A stretch of 64,000 bases of DNA from Spironucleus salmonicida (lineage: Eukaryota; Fornicata; Diplomonadida; Hexamitidae), in NCBI GenBank assembly GCA_000497125.2, contig CM035320.1, positions 628,001-692,000 of the forward strand. The letters are read 5' to 3'. This document shows, one piece after another, positions 1 to 12,738 of this stretch (position 1 is the stretch's first letter; the number at the start of each line of letters is the position of its first letter). The notes under the pieces are model-generated. The model was not told where the DNA came from. It saw nothing but the letters and a program-made list of their open reading frames with translations, and did not search any database. Both the position numbers and the translations under genes were made by a program.

Positions 1-2211
1 TCCTAATTCAAAAAAACTTAAAATGAATGTTACTGTATATGCTATAACTTCTATTGGTAGAAGTTTATTTTTACTAAACTAACTCAAAACATTATTATGC
101 CTAGAGACTCAAGCTAAAACTGTCTAAATCCGTATTCAGGCTTTTCCCAAGAGCGACTGAAGTAAATATAATATATTTAGGTTATGAGAAATTTCCATAA
201 GTGTTTAACTTTAGGTTGGACTAAATGTTACAGTGGCTATGCGTAGCAAATTTTATCAAGATAAATCTGGCGAATATTTGTATGTCTAAGCTAAAAGATT
301 ATTAATCATTCTCTTCACGAAGCGGATACTTTTATTTAACCCCAGTGAATGATTTGGTCAAAATAAATATTGACCACACGGTGCTCTTAGAAGATCAATA
401 AACAGCGAAGAGTAAGTCGAAATATTAGCTCTTATAAGGACTCGAGGTAACAGGCAAGATAAATTTTATGTATATTTGATTAACATATTTCAATTCAAAT
501 AAACCATACACAACCATAAAATTACTGCCCTAGCATAGTGCTGCGTTTAACGACCGTAATAAACTAGGCGATATTCCCAGATACAGTCCGACCGCTAAAA
601 TATATCATTTTTAAAGTGCTGCAAAGTTTATGCTGCAATTGATATATTATTTACTAATTAGTACCATTCACCAATACTGACTTTTGACTAAGCCCTGGAC
701 CGACGGCGCCAAATATGAAATATTCATTACTTGCCAAAATGTAATCTATTTACATTTCATTCAACCCCCATTCCACACGGCCCTAAGATACATCCGCACA
801 TTCACACTATTTTAGACAAACAGCCCACCGCTATTTTGGAGCACGCAGCACAGACCAAATTTTGCTCAAAAAGCGCCCATTTACTCCATATCACCTAATT
901 CTACCAACTGTTATCGCACACTATTTCATCGCCCAGTTTCCGCCACTCCTTAATGCCACCAATTCGCCCCTGCTCTGATTTAGCCTTTAGAAGCGCTAAT
1001 TCCAGAAACGCAAAATGCGCATTCAGCGAAGCTCATCATAGCGTATGCTCAGCCGGATCCTGCTAGCGTCTTCCGTTATTCGCTGGCCCTCAGGAGCCCA
1101 ATTTTAGCATTAATAGATGCATTTTCCCTCAACAAACCTTCCAATTACGCAGTTTTTGAACTTTTACTGGGCGCCAGTCTAGCCGTATTCCGGTCCTAAA
1201 ACCGTATTTCTGGCCCGCCAAAACGGTCAGAATTAGCACAAAATGCGAGTCGCGGCGTAGCAAATATCGCGTTTCTGAGGCTTTGCTGCATCAACGGTCA
1301 GATTTGGCAGGTTCGCCTAGCTTTGCACAGGAAAGAGTCAATATTTCCGTTCCTTTCTTGTGGTTCATACTGTAAATCTGGGCGATTAGCATACTCGGTG
1401 CCAGACGAGTTGAATTTAGCACACCACTTTATTTCACTCCCAGAGACTAGTACTGCGCATTTACTGCCCTGCTATTATTCCCTCAAGATTACTTGCCTTC
1501 AGCAGAAAAAGTGCAATCTGGGCGATTTGAATTGGCAGTAAAAGTTGTTTTCTCTCATTTCTCGTCTTCTAACGTTTAGAAACTGGCAAAGTTTAAAATC
1601 TAAACTAATTCTGGAGTAGTCGCGAAATACAATTTCAGATGACAGCAATTTCGGGTTCTTATCCGAATTTGGCAGAAGCTGACGCATTTTCATGCAAAAT
1701 AGCCTCTCTGCCCTAAACTGTAAATGGGCCAACATCACTCATGCAAACTCCCTCATGAGCAGCATGAAAGTCTCGTAGTCCATCGCCTCCCCCGTCGCGC
1801 ACTCCTTGAAGGCCTAAGTCATGTCCGCGTCGGAAAACTCGCCTATTATCCTGTGCATGATCCAGACGAACTCCTGCGCGTCAATGCTACCAGAGAAGTC
1901 CGCATCGGCAAAGCAGAAGAGGCTCCTGGCGGTGTCGCGGGGCTTGAACGTGTTCTCTGCGATATAGCAGAACCTCATGAATTCGCTTTTCGAGAGCGTC
2001 TCTGAGTCGTCTAGGTCCAAGAGGGACAGCAGCTCCTTGACGAAATCGGGGGTCATGATCGACTTGAACTGCTTGAGTACCTAGGTGCTGCAAGAAAGCG
2101 GCACGGTGCCGTCTTCCGTTTTCAGGTCGCCGAACAGCTGCTCGTATATGGCGGTGCTTGCTTTGAACATTAAAGCGACAGATTATCATGGTATTGGTAT
2201 ATAATAATATA
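1..2211. repeat. IR1 left arm
   Basis: Reverse complement of 21836-24046; paired coordinates sum to 24047 throughout, so no indels were seen. Only scattered base differences are visible, for example Ala/Thr in the second EF loop. The arm reaches base 1 and may extend beyond the window. It holds one EF-hand gene and about 1.7 kb of medium-GC downstream DNA. Confidence 0.95.
1739..2170 (-). CDS. EF-hand calcium-binding protein (IR1 left copy)
   Basis: Inverted duplicate of the gene at 21877-22308, 143 aa, with the same two in-frame TAG codons (Gln) and TGA stop. Two EF-hand loops are visible: one with DLDDSETLSKSEF, and a second, more canonical loop beginning DADFSGSIDAQEF. The other copy has DTD at the start of the second loop, the one clear protein difference noted. 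Family knowledge gives Ca2+ binding through loop acidic residues; the target is unknown. About 145 residues with recognisable loops only in the middle suggests a small calmodulin- or centrin-like sensor rather than calmodulin itself. Confidence 0.85.
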
Positions 2212-2993
2212 TTATTTGCGACAATAATATTATAATTTACTTTATGATACAATAATAAGTAGTTTTACAAATGGCTTTGTCGTTAAATCACTATAATATT
2301 TTTATGACAGCTTACATCATTCAAGTTTTTCAAGTATAAGTGGGGTTCTGAATGCTAATAAAAATTATCTGCATGAAATTAGCTTATTTTGATCCTCCAT
2401 AACACTGATTCATTCAATTTTATCATACGTTAACTTTGTTATGAACTAATGTTTTTAAATAGCTAGTTAGTCGAGTTGTTATTCATATATATGGTTTAAT
2501 GTTAAATATATTAACGTTTTATCAATTATTATTTATATTCTCTTACTTATATTGTGGTTTATTTTGAAATAATTTTTTCTATATGATTATAGATTTGTCA
2601 ATTATAAATAAAATTTTAACTCAATAAAACAAATGATTACCAATTTTAATATTATACTTTAAAAGTTTAATTTAATGCTGCATTACCATAAACTTGATAA
2701 TTTTTATTAAGTTAATTTGATAAAAATATCAAACTCCACAGCGCTACACCATATATAGAATAAATTAATATTCCTAAGTTATTTGGTTATACTGCAAACG
2801 AATTTGACGAAAAACTTAACATGCTTACCGTAAGTTTACAAAAATAAATTCATTTTTCAGTAATATATCAGTTTAACAAAAATTTAGAAATATTTGAATA
2901 GATATAACACTATTGCAAACAATATAATCCCAATATATTTATCCACACTATTTATGAGGCGAAATCAGATAATTCAGAGAAATAACATCAAAA
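2212..2993. other. AT-rich spacer
   Basis: Very AT-rich with short A/T runs. No frame with convincing protein character was found on either strand. It begins where IR1 similarity stops. Confidence 0.6.
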
Positions 2994-3230
2994 TCACTCC
3001 CATGGCATTTTTCTTCCAATTGGAATTGGCCTTACCATCTTTTTATATTGCATTAACAACATCCGTGCTGGACTTGCACACTTGGCCGATGCCCCATGTT
3101 ATGTGTGCGCACGAAGCTTAATATTTTACGAATTTGGTTAGCTTGGCGGTCTAGAAATATAAAGGAAGCTGGAATCTTTAAGTTTTATGTTGTAGAACTC
3201 CAAATCAGGCAACTATACCTGTTAACTCAT
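2994..3230 (-). CDS. Small basic unknown protein
   Basis: A 78-aa frame starting MSQQVQLPDLEFYNIKLKD and ending GRKMPWE before TGA, with several TAA/TAG read as Gln. It is hydrophilic and basic, with Pro/Arg-rich stretches (SRPPSQPN, RPIPIGRK). This composition is unlike the hydrophobic chance frames of nearby AT DNA, and GC rises here compared with its flanks. A plus-strand frame across the same DNA is also open but looks less like protein. I do not recognise the family. The short Pro/Arg pattern recalls small structural or ciliary proteins, but that is only an impression. Confidence 0.5.
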
Positions 3231-3696
3231 TTTGACTACTGAATACTTAGAATACAATATTATAACTAGTAAAAAGTTAATTACTGAATATTATTTTTCT
3301 ACAATCACACTACAATTATTATATAATATTAACTAATATTATCAGTGAGTAAAAATATTCAATTGCTATTATAAGCTGCAGCCACGATAACATTTAACTT
3401 AAAATTGAAGAACGCTGTTTAAACATTATCTATTTCCCTACTTTACAGACACTAAAAACCCTAAAAACTATGAATCTGATTACATTATCAAAAGTGTTTC
3501 TTTCAGCATTTCTCGTTCATTTCAGCTATTAATATTATTTTAACTACTTATATTATAATATTGTTACTATTACATTTCATATAAACTAATTCCACACTAC
3601 ATTTTATATTTCCTAATACAATATAATAATATATATTATTTAATTCTCCATTCCATTTTTTCACATTAACAAAACTTATTATTATATAATATACTA
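3231..3696. other. AT-rich spacer
   Basis: Strongly AT-rich stretch between two minus-strand genes. No supported gene or repeat seen. Confidence 0.6.
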
Positions 3697-5265
3697 TCAT
3701 TCCCCTTCCAAACCAGCTAAAAATCCTTAGCACTGCAAAGTTCCCAAATCACCCAAAATCGCGCACACCTCCCGCACACCGCCAAGAACTTTGCTCATCT
3801 TGTCGGACAGCATTTCGCCGAATTACGAATTCCCGGATTTTACTTCGACGATTCGCTCGGCGTCGCAGTAGCAAATCGGGCACGTCCCGCGAGCATGGAC
3901 TGCGCAAACGCTGCAGATTGAACATCCGCACGGAAAACAAATTGATCGATTATATTATATGTTATTATGTAAATTTTAATTTTCCACTCCTTTTTCTACA
4001 GTTTACATTATTCCTATATATTTTTCTATTTAATTTTCATTATTTTCCCTTCCTGTATTTTATCTAATTCCATTCTAATTTTTATTATTATTATATATAT
4101 TCTATTGATCATATGTGTCCACTCCAGTTATTCTACGGGTTTTATTATCATTATTATATATATTTCCTTCAATAATTTCTGAATAGTACGAATTAACGCA
4201 GAATCGAACTTTTGTGGCGTCGAGCCCCAGGAAGCGCATGCAACCCGCGCAGTCGCTGTAGCCGCGGACCTGCCAGAGGCCAGCGATGGCTGAGAGCTCC
4301 AGGAAGCGGGCCTGGAAGTCGCGACAGAAGTCGGCGCTCACGTCGACATTCTGGAGCGGTTTGGAGCCGCGCGCGAGCAGGGCCGCGAATGGGTCAGAAA
4401 CTACGCTCTTCGCGCGGCCCAGGACGCTCGAAAGTGTCTTTTATGCAGCCGAAATCGCGTCCAGGAGGCCGTTTTTGAGCCCCTTTAGCTACTTGCGAAG
4501 TGCTGCAATCTAGGTGTTTTTCTGCTGGTTCTTGAGCGCCAGGCGCGCCCGCAGGTCGCGTTTCACGGCTTCCAGACGCAGCTTCAGGGCCTTCTCGAGA
4601 ATTATTAGCTGGGGGCGCGATGGCGACAGATTCTGAGGCGAAAATTGCTCGGATTGCAATTTTTATTTGATTTGCGGCTTTTCAGTTTTTAATTTTTGGA
4701 GTGGAAAGTCGTTTTTGAATTGGATTTCTGGCACGTCAATTTTTGGTGGGTTTTCATAGATTTTCTGCTGCGAGACGCGCATTTTGCGGACATTGGAGGA
4801 CGGCCGGACCGCGAAGTGACTCTGGGAGACGAAGTGCGGAATCGGTGCCGCGTGGTCGAAGTTAGAGAGTAGTTCATCTCGCTGAGGTGGTTTCTGGTGA
4901 ATTTTAGGCTACAGCTTTGCGCTGGCTGGAGCCTTGTGTGCGCGCGAATTCTCGTCGTTTTGGAGCGAAAAAATCGGATTCTCAGGACGCTTTTCATACC
5001 TGCGCGGGTTTTAGCGATAAATCAACGATTTTTGCGACTGTGGCCTTGGTGGAAAGTAGGGCTACTCCACGATTCCGAGTGGATTCAGCGTGTTGAAGTC
5101 GTGCTGTATCTGGGCAAGTGTTTTCGTGAGTTTTTCGATAGAAAAATTTGGTGGAAGCGGAACTTTTTGGGTCAAACAATGTGGAGCATTTGGTGCTTTG
5201 TTTAGGGTTTAGTCTTTGAAAATCATTGCAGCTAGAGCGCGCCGGTCCATATGGTTGAGATTCAT
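3697..5265 (-). CDS. RING-like zinc-finger protein with coiled-coil region
   Basis: A 522-aa frame, TGA-terminated, with many TAA/TAG as Gln. The start is MNLNHMDRRALAAMIF. The N-terminal two-thirds is polar, Gln/Pro-rich and then helical (around residues 215-300). The C-terminus carries a RING-like pattern: C-x2-C at YSDCAGC (about residue 338-341), then CFPCGCSICSVC (C443, C446, C448, C451, C454), H457 and CPIC (C462, C465). The usual RING His is Cys in PCGC. Known RINGs act as E3 ubiquitin ligases; that role here is inference. The two RING halves are separated by an 87-codon AT-rich insertion (see findings). A conventional RING spacing appears if that segment is ignored. Confidence 0.75.
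3939..4199 (-). other. In-frame AT-rich insertion inside a RING-like domain
   Basis: A 261-bp low-complexity segment (poly Asn/Tyr/Ile-type coding) lies between GC-rich flanks in the RING gene. It is bounded on both sides by a Cys codon beginning TG (residues 356 and 443) and is exactly 87 codons. It contains TTTCCACTCCT at 3981-3991, the motif also found at the edges of other AT-rich inserts. Confidence 0.6.
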
Positions 5266-5320
5266 TTTTTGAAGGATAAAGTTATGTTATTTGGTATATA
5301 ATAGGATTTATTTAAGTTGA

Positions 5321-5527
5321 AATTTCGTAGAGGTGAAATTCGTTTGGCTTGATGTTTGTTAGGTAGAAAATGAAATCGCTAAGAGTGATATCAACAATAT
5401 ATTGATGCGATATGGTAATATTTGGGTTCGTTATCGTGATATTGATAGAAAATTAGCAATTGATGTTTTTCGAATAATGATAATAATAATTAATGCTGTC
5501 TAATAAATTTGTGTAATCTTGTTGTGA
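5321..5527 (+). pseudogene. Possible gene fragment without start codon
   Basis: A 68-codon TGA-free frame with protein-like content (for example FVEVKFVWLDV, RYGNIWVRYRDIDRKLAIDVF). No ATG lies between the upstream TGA at 5318-5320 and this segment. The pattern resembles an RNA-binding-type alpha/beta fold only loosely. It could be a gene remnant, an exon, or chance. Confidence 0.3.
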
Positions 5528-6114
5528 AAAACCATAAATATTATTATATATTTAGATTTGCAGGTTAAGTCATCTGTTAAATAAACAACATTGACTTTAC
5601 ACTTATTATATATAGTACCGCATAGTTAAACAATAACTATTAATTCTAATTTTGTGTAGTGTGCAAATTTGTTTTAATATAATAGTTAATTCTAATAATA
5701 GTAATATAAAACAAAATATTTTTAAATAACCTGCTTGAATTTCAGCATAATATTAATATTGGCATGAATAAACATTGCAATGCATGTTGTCAAATTATAC
5801 ATCGCATTACATAGTCGCAAATTATAGTATATTGAAAGATCTAGTTGCAAAGACCATAAAATATTATATATACTAAAATATGATTTTGAACATATTTACA
5901 TTTAACTTAAAATTACTGATATATCCGAAAAATTTTACACTACAAAATATAATTTTAAGAGTTCCTTAAACTAACGATATAATTCTAAATCGCTACAGTG
6001 GATTATATAATAATACCTTGCAAATCTATTTTGAATACGGCACACTATTCCAAAAATAAAGCTTAGTAATTTTAAAGTGTATTAATTACAAAATCACTTA
6101 TTCATTCCTTCATT
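5528..6114. other. AT-rich spacer
   Basis: AT-rich, with no frame I can defend. Confidence 0.55.
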
Positions 6115-6495
6115 ATGACTAAAAGTTATTGGGGAATTTACGATCGTGACTAATTAATAGATGTCGTTACTGATCAAGTATATAGGATTGGACGCATAGA
6201 TTGGATTAATATTATGACATATTTTCCTGGTAAGACATTAACTCAGTGTAGAAATGCATATCGCAATTATTCAAAGGTTTGTGGTGATTTTTGTGAAATA
6301 GACAGTGTAAGCCTTTAGTTTATAAAAGAGTAATGTTCGAAGAGGCCTATATAATGGTCATATCTGAAAAAGTTAATGCCATCTATTCCAATGCATCGCA
6401 TAATAGATCAAGTTAAATAGTTACATAATGAAGAATATAAGTTAGTAGATGATGTACTTAATTTATTAGAAAGATTAGAACTCGATTGGTGGTGA
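6115..6495 (+). CDS. Myb/SANT-like DNA-binding protein (AT-rich)
   Basis: 126 aa, ATG to TGA, with six TAA/TAG as Gln. The central part fits a Myb repeat: an acidic/hydrophobic helix (DQLIDVVTDQ), then RIDWINIMTYFPGKTLTQC, then a basic helix RNAYRNYSK; the Trp and spacing match helix-turn-helix Myb units. A second, weaker unit may lie in the C-terminal half (PIQWSYLKKLMPSIP). Myb repeats bind DNA in the nucleus. Expanded single- and double-repeat Myb families are known in diplomonads. It is a distant relative of the GC-rich Myb gene in IR4. Confidence 0.65.
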
Positions 6496-6565
6496 GATTT
6501 TTAGTACAAAATTATGTTATTAAAAATGATTTTAACACTATTTAAGATTCACAATAGAAAATAAA

Positions 6566-6931
6566 TCAGGATATACCAAAATGGTTTATCAATGTTGCGT
6601 ACATTTTTTCATTGAATGTATCCTTGATTATCAGCGACTGAACCGTATTCTTTGACAATTATAATATATACAACCTAAATTAAGTAATAATGAGTATATT
6701 TGAGATTTGCTAAGTATTAAATAAATTATTAAGATGTAAGAGAGTTTGTTGATAATAAGTTATGACAAAACTATAGTTAAACACAACATTAAATTAATAT
6801 TACAAAGTTAACTGACCTTTGTATAACTTAATAAGAAAGTACTAAACAGTTTTGATTATCAGAACTAATTCTATACTATTTATATTCACTTGAACCAGAG
6901 TAATGTAATAAAAAGATCTATTAATATTCAT
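6566..6931 (-). CDS. Unknown helical protein (AT-rich)
   Basis: 121 aa from ATG (MNINRSFYYITLVQVN) to TGA, with TAG/TAA as Gln. It is hydrophobic and helical (ELVLIIKTVQYFLIKLYKG) and ends in a polar tail (IIKDTFNEKMYATLINHF). It is convergent with the Myb-like gene, 70 bp apart. No family recognised; ARM/HEAT-like helices are possible. The frame was traced codon by codon and its length is divisible by three. Confidence 0.45.
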
Positions 6932-7523
6932 TGATAAACTTTATATTAATTTAGCATCACATTAAGAATTCACATTAATTTACATAATTTATCCTTAATA
7001 TAAAGTTGTGCATCAGTGTGCCCTTACTATAGAATACTACTCGTATTTTTATAATGCAATATATACGTAATACAAATATTATAATACACGTTTCCATTAA
7101 AGTCCAGGATTAGCTATGTTTCTATTAAAGATCTGAATTTTATCGAAAATATGATCTAGAAAACTCATAACCTTAATGAAATAGGGAATATAACATTTAT
7201 ATTCCATAACTAATTTTGATAGTGTCAAGATATAACAACTTATCTTAACTATAATATCTCTTTAAATATCACAAATTTTTTTATAAAAAGGAATTTTATT
7301 AATTTAAATATAGCTAATCAGTAAATTTATACTTTTAGAACAAATCCTAGCAGGATCATGTAAAACATATTCTCCTTTTCACGTACTCGTTCCTGTTAAT
7401 TTTTAATTTTTAAAATTATTATTATTATATACATATTAATATATAATAAGTTCAATAAATCAAAAAAATATATTAATATATAGTATATAATACTACATTT
7501 TCTCCACTAATCGCCTTTTTAAA
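6932..7523. other. AT-rich spacer upstream of the double protease
   Basis: AT-rich; ends in TTTTTAAAATG at the protease start. No gene supported. Confidence 0.55.
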
Positions 7524-10223
<2,700 letters not shown>

Positions 10224-10440
10224 TATGAATTCAAGTATCTTTTATTTTACATATTTTAATTTCTAAATAACTAATAAAAAATATACATTACTATGGGTAA
10301 TTGTATAGGTATAAAAATTCATATTAATAGTATTTATAATTGGTATATAAATAATTGCAGTTTCTGTTGAGGTATACATTTACGTATGTTACTAAATTAT
10401 TTAATAGTAATATACTTTTAGTATAAATAAGATTTGAAAA

Positions 10441-11262
10441 ATGTTTACAGAAGCAGAATTCATTCAATTTATGAATGCTCCTAATATTGATTTACTAGCG
10501 ATGATCGACTTATTTATAAATGAAGAAGCTTAGTATCAGATAACATTTAAGCTGAACAGAAGAAAGTTCGTTAGAACTGGAAAAGACGTTTATAATTTAT
10601 CAACTTAACCTAAGCTACCTAAAAAATATATCAATAAATATGTTCTTTAAGATATATTAGATAATTAAGAAAAAGAAGCATTTGTATTTTTCTTTAAAAT
10701 GGTGGTAAGATCTCATATTTTTAATAATCGAGGGTATTTGTTATTAAATTTCTTTTAAGAATGCGATTACTCACATGCATAAATTTAAAATTTCAAAGAT
10801 TTGTTCCAAATCATGAAAACAAAGATTTAAAACAACTTCGAAAAAAATTTAACTGGTGACAGAGCAGATATTAACCACGATATTTAAAAATATCTATAAT
10901 AGGTTTAAAAATAAATTACCAGTATTAGTAATGATATACAAAACCAAGAAGATGCTGTAAGCTCGATTCATAAAAATGTACTTAGGAAAAACTATATAAA
11001 GTTAATAAAAATTCCTTTCTTTAATGTAATGCGTGATATGTTCAGTGACGATGAGACCGAGTTCCAGAAGGTGCAGAACGAGGACTACTTCTCGAAGGCT
11101 GACGTTGGAAAGATCAAGCTGCACCTGGACCAGGTTCACGCGCAGTTCGAGAGGAACACGGAGTTCTACCACCTGATGCTGACCAAGCTGCAGGAGCTGG
11201 ACGAGGTCCAGGGCGGCGACATCGAGGAGGTCAGCTTCTGCAAGGACGAGGTCTACGAGTGA
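10441..11262 (+). CDS. Unknown protein with coiled-coil middle; AT-rich 5' part, GC-rich 3' part
   Basis: 273 aa, ATG to TGA. The start is MFTEAEFIQFMNAPNIDLLAM; the middle is Gln/Asn/Lys-rich and probably coiled coil (about 130-180: IQKYLQQVQKQITSISNDIQ); the end is acidic (GGDIEEVSFCKDEVYE). Codon use changes abruptly near codon 190: upstream it is AT-rich with Gln mainly TAA, downstream GC-rich with Gln all CAG. The change coincides with the IR2 boundary (11008). Only the GC-rich part recurs, inverted, at 27375-27629. The LRR gene starts about 100 bp downstream. No family recognised. Confidence 0.75.
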
Positions 11263-12346
11263 CTGCCTAGGTGCGTTTCACCTGATACGGACTACATTGG
11301 GGAGTGGCGCGGACAGCTCCGGCGTAGGGTGTAGACGCGGCCCTACGCCGCCTCCCGTCCCTCAATGATTTCCATCCTGGCAGTGCTCACGCAGCGCCAA
11401 GCGCTCGAGGCCATCTACGCGGCCAACGGCGGCCTCCTCTGGGCAGGGGCCTCCGCCTGGAACACCTCCGCCCCGGAGTGCGCCTGGGCCGGCATCATCT
11501 GCAACCGCGACGGCTTCGTCATCGATATAAACCTCGACGGCTTCGGGCTGGTCGGCAAGCTCCCCGACGTCTTTGCCTCCTTCCCCATGCTCAAGTCCCT
11601 CTACCTCAACAACCAGAACCTGGTCTCCGCCATCCCCGCCAGCTTCTGCACGCTCGTCCACCTCCAGTACCTCCAGGCCAACAACGCCGGCCTCATCGGC
11701 GTCGTTCCCACATGTCTCTGCAACCTCGCCAACGTCATGTTCGTCTACATGGACGACAACCTCCTCACCGGCGCTATCCCCAAGTGCATCGGCAAGCTCA
11801 AGTTCCTCAAGGAGGCCCACTTCGCCTGCAACCTCCTCGAAGGCCCCATCCCCGCCGGCCTCGCCTCTCTGAAGTACCTCATTGAGTTCCACGCCGACTG
11901 CAACCTCGCCATTGACTGCACCTCCGACCTCGCCACGAGGCCCAACTTCATCTTCCATTGCGGCATCACCGACTGCGACTCCTGCGACATGAAGGGCCCT
12001 GTGGTCCCCGAAATCCCCGAAGAAGCCGTCTGCGCCCCCGTCGTCCACTTCCCTATTTGCCGTATTTTGGAGTGATTGCTCTTGCGAATTTACGGATTGC
12101 ATCGTGCGGGGCGCCTTCGAAGATTATTGCCGTGCCGATGAAGAATTTCGGGATAGGTCACAGCCCAGCTTCGACTTCGGCGATCCCGCGCTGCCCTAAA
12201 CCGTGCATGCCGGACACATTTTCCGAGGTCGAAAATCGCATAAGACAAGGGCAAGCGGCGTAACAGCAAATTTGTTATTGCATTATCATTACTAACCGCC
12301 TAAACCGGCGCCATACCGCAAAGCTTTGCTCCTTCCTGAACTAAGA
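11008..12346. repeat. IR2 left arm
   Basis: Reverse complement of 26291-27629 (coordinates sum to 38637). Identity is near-complete across the 3' part of the 273-aa gene and the LRR gene. A short diverged patch lies near 12270-12300. The outer edge is at CTAAGA (12341-12346). Confidence 0.93.
11365..12075 (+). CDS. Leucine-rich-repeat protein (IR2 left copy)
   Basis: 236 aa, GC-rich, TGA stop. The N-terminal cap is like plant-type LRRNT (LTQRQALEAIYAANGG, then CAWAGIICNRDG). It is followed by about five LRRs of 23-24 residues with the L-x-x-L-x-L-x-x-N and G-x-I-P pattern (residues 50-180), and a Cys-rich cap (FHCGITDCDSCDM). Such proteins usually mediate protein-protein contacts and are often secreted or on the surface; the short hydrophobic start MISILAVL could be a weak signal. 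Near-identical copy at 26562-27272; diverged third paralog at 50999-51688. Confidence 0.88.
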   Translation: MISILAVLTQRQALEAIYAANGGLLWAGASAWNTSAPECAWAGIICNRDGFVIDINLDGFGLVGKLPDVFASFPMLKSLYLNNQNLVSAIPASFCTLVHLQYLQANNAGLIGVVPTCLCNLANVMFVYMDDNLLTGAIPKCIGKLKFLKEAHFACNLLEGPIPAGLASLKYLIEFHADCNLAIDCTSDLATRPNFIFHCGITDCDSCDMKGPVVPEIPEEAVCAPVVHFPICRILE

Positions 12347-12738
12347 CAGGCTGCCAGGCTGTCAGGCTGGTTCATGTTTTAAACCTAACACTTCTTCTTA
12401 AATTATTATACTCCAGCTATCAATTAGTTACATATGACATTATTTTACTTGTAAGATGTACTTGATAATAAATTTCTACATTTTAGATTAATCAAAATGC
12501 CTAATTCTCTTAATATTATTATTATATGCTAGATATCATATATTATTCATTACTGGATCACACTACCCCATCGACTGAATTCACTATTTCGTACTATCAA
12601 CTAACCCGTTCTCATAACCTGAAAACGATCCAATTTACCTCTAAATATCCATTCTTACCAAAAATGACTTCCCAGGCATAGCCAGCGCGCTCCAAAGTGA
12701 AGTAGATTTTGATTTTCCACTCCTTTCCAAAAACCGTC
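12347..12738. other. Spacer between LRR gene and coiled-coil gene
   Basis: Starts with a short CAGGCTG-type direct repeat (about 12345-12372) just outside IR2, then AT-rich DNA. One copy of TTTCCACTCCT lies at 12714-12724, just downstream of the coiled-coil stop. No gene seen. Confidence 0.55.
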
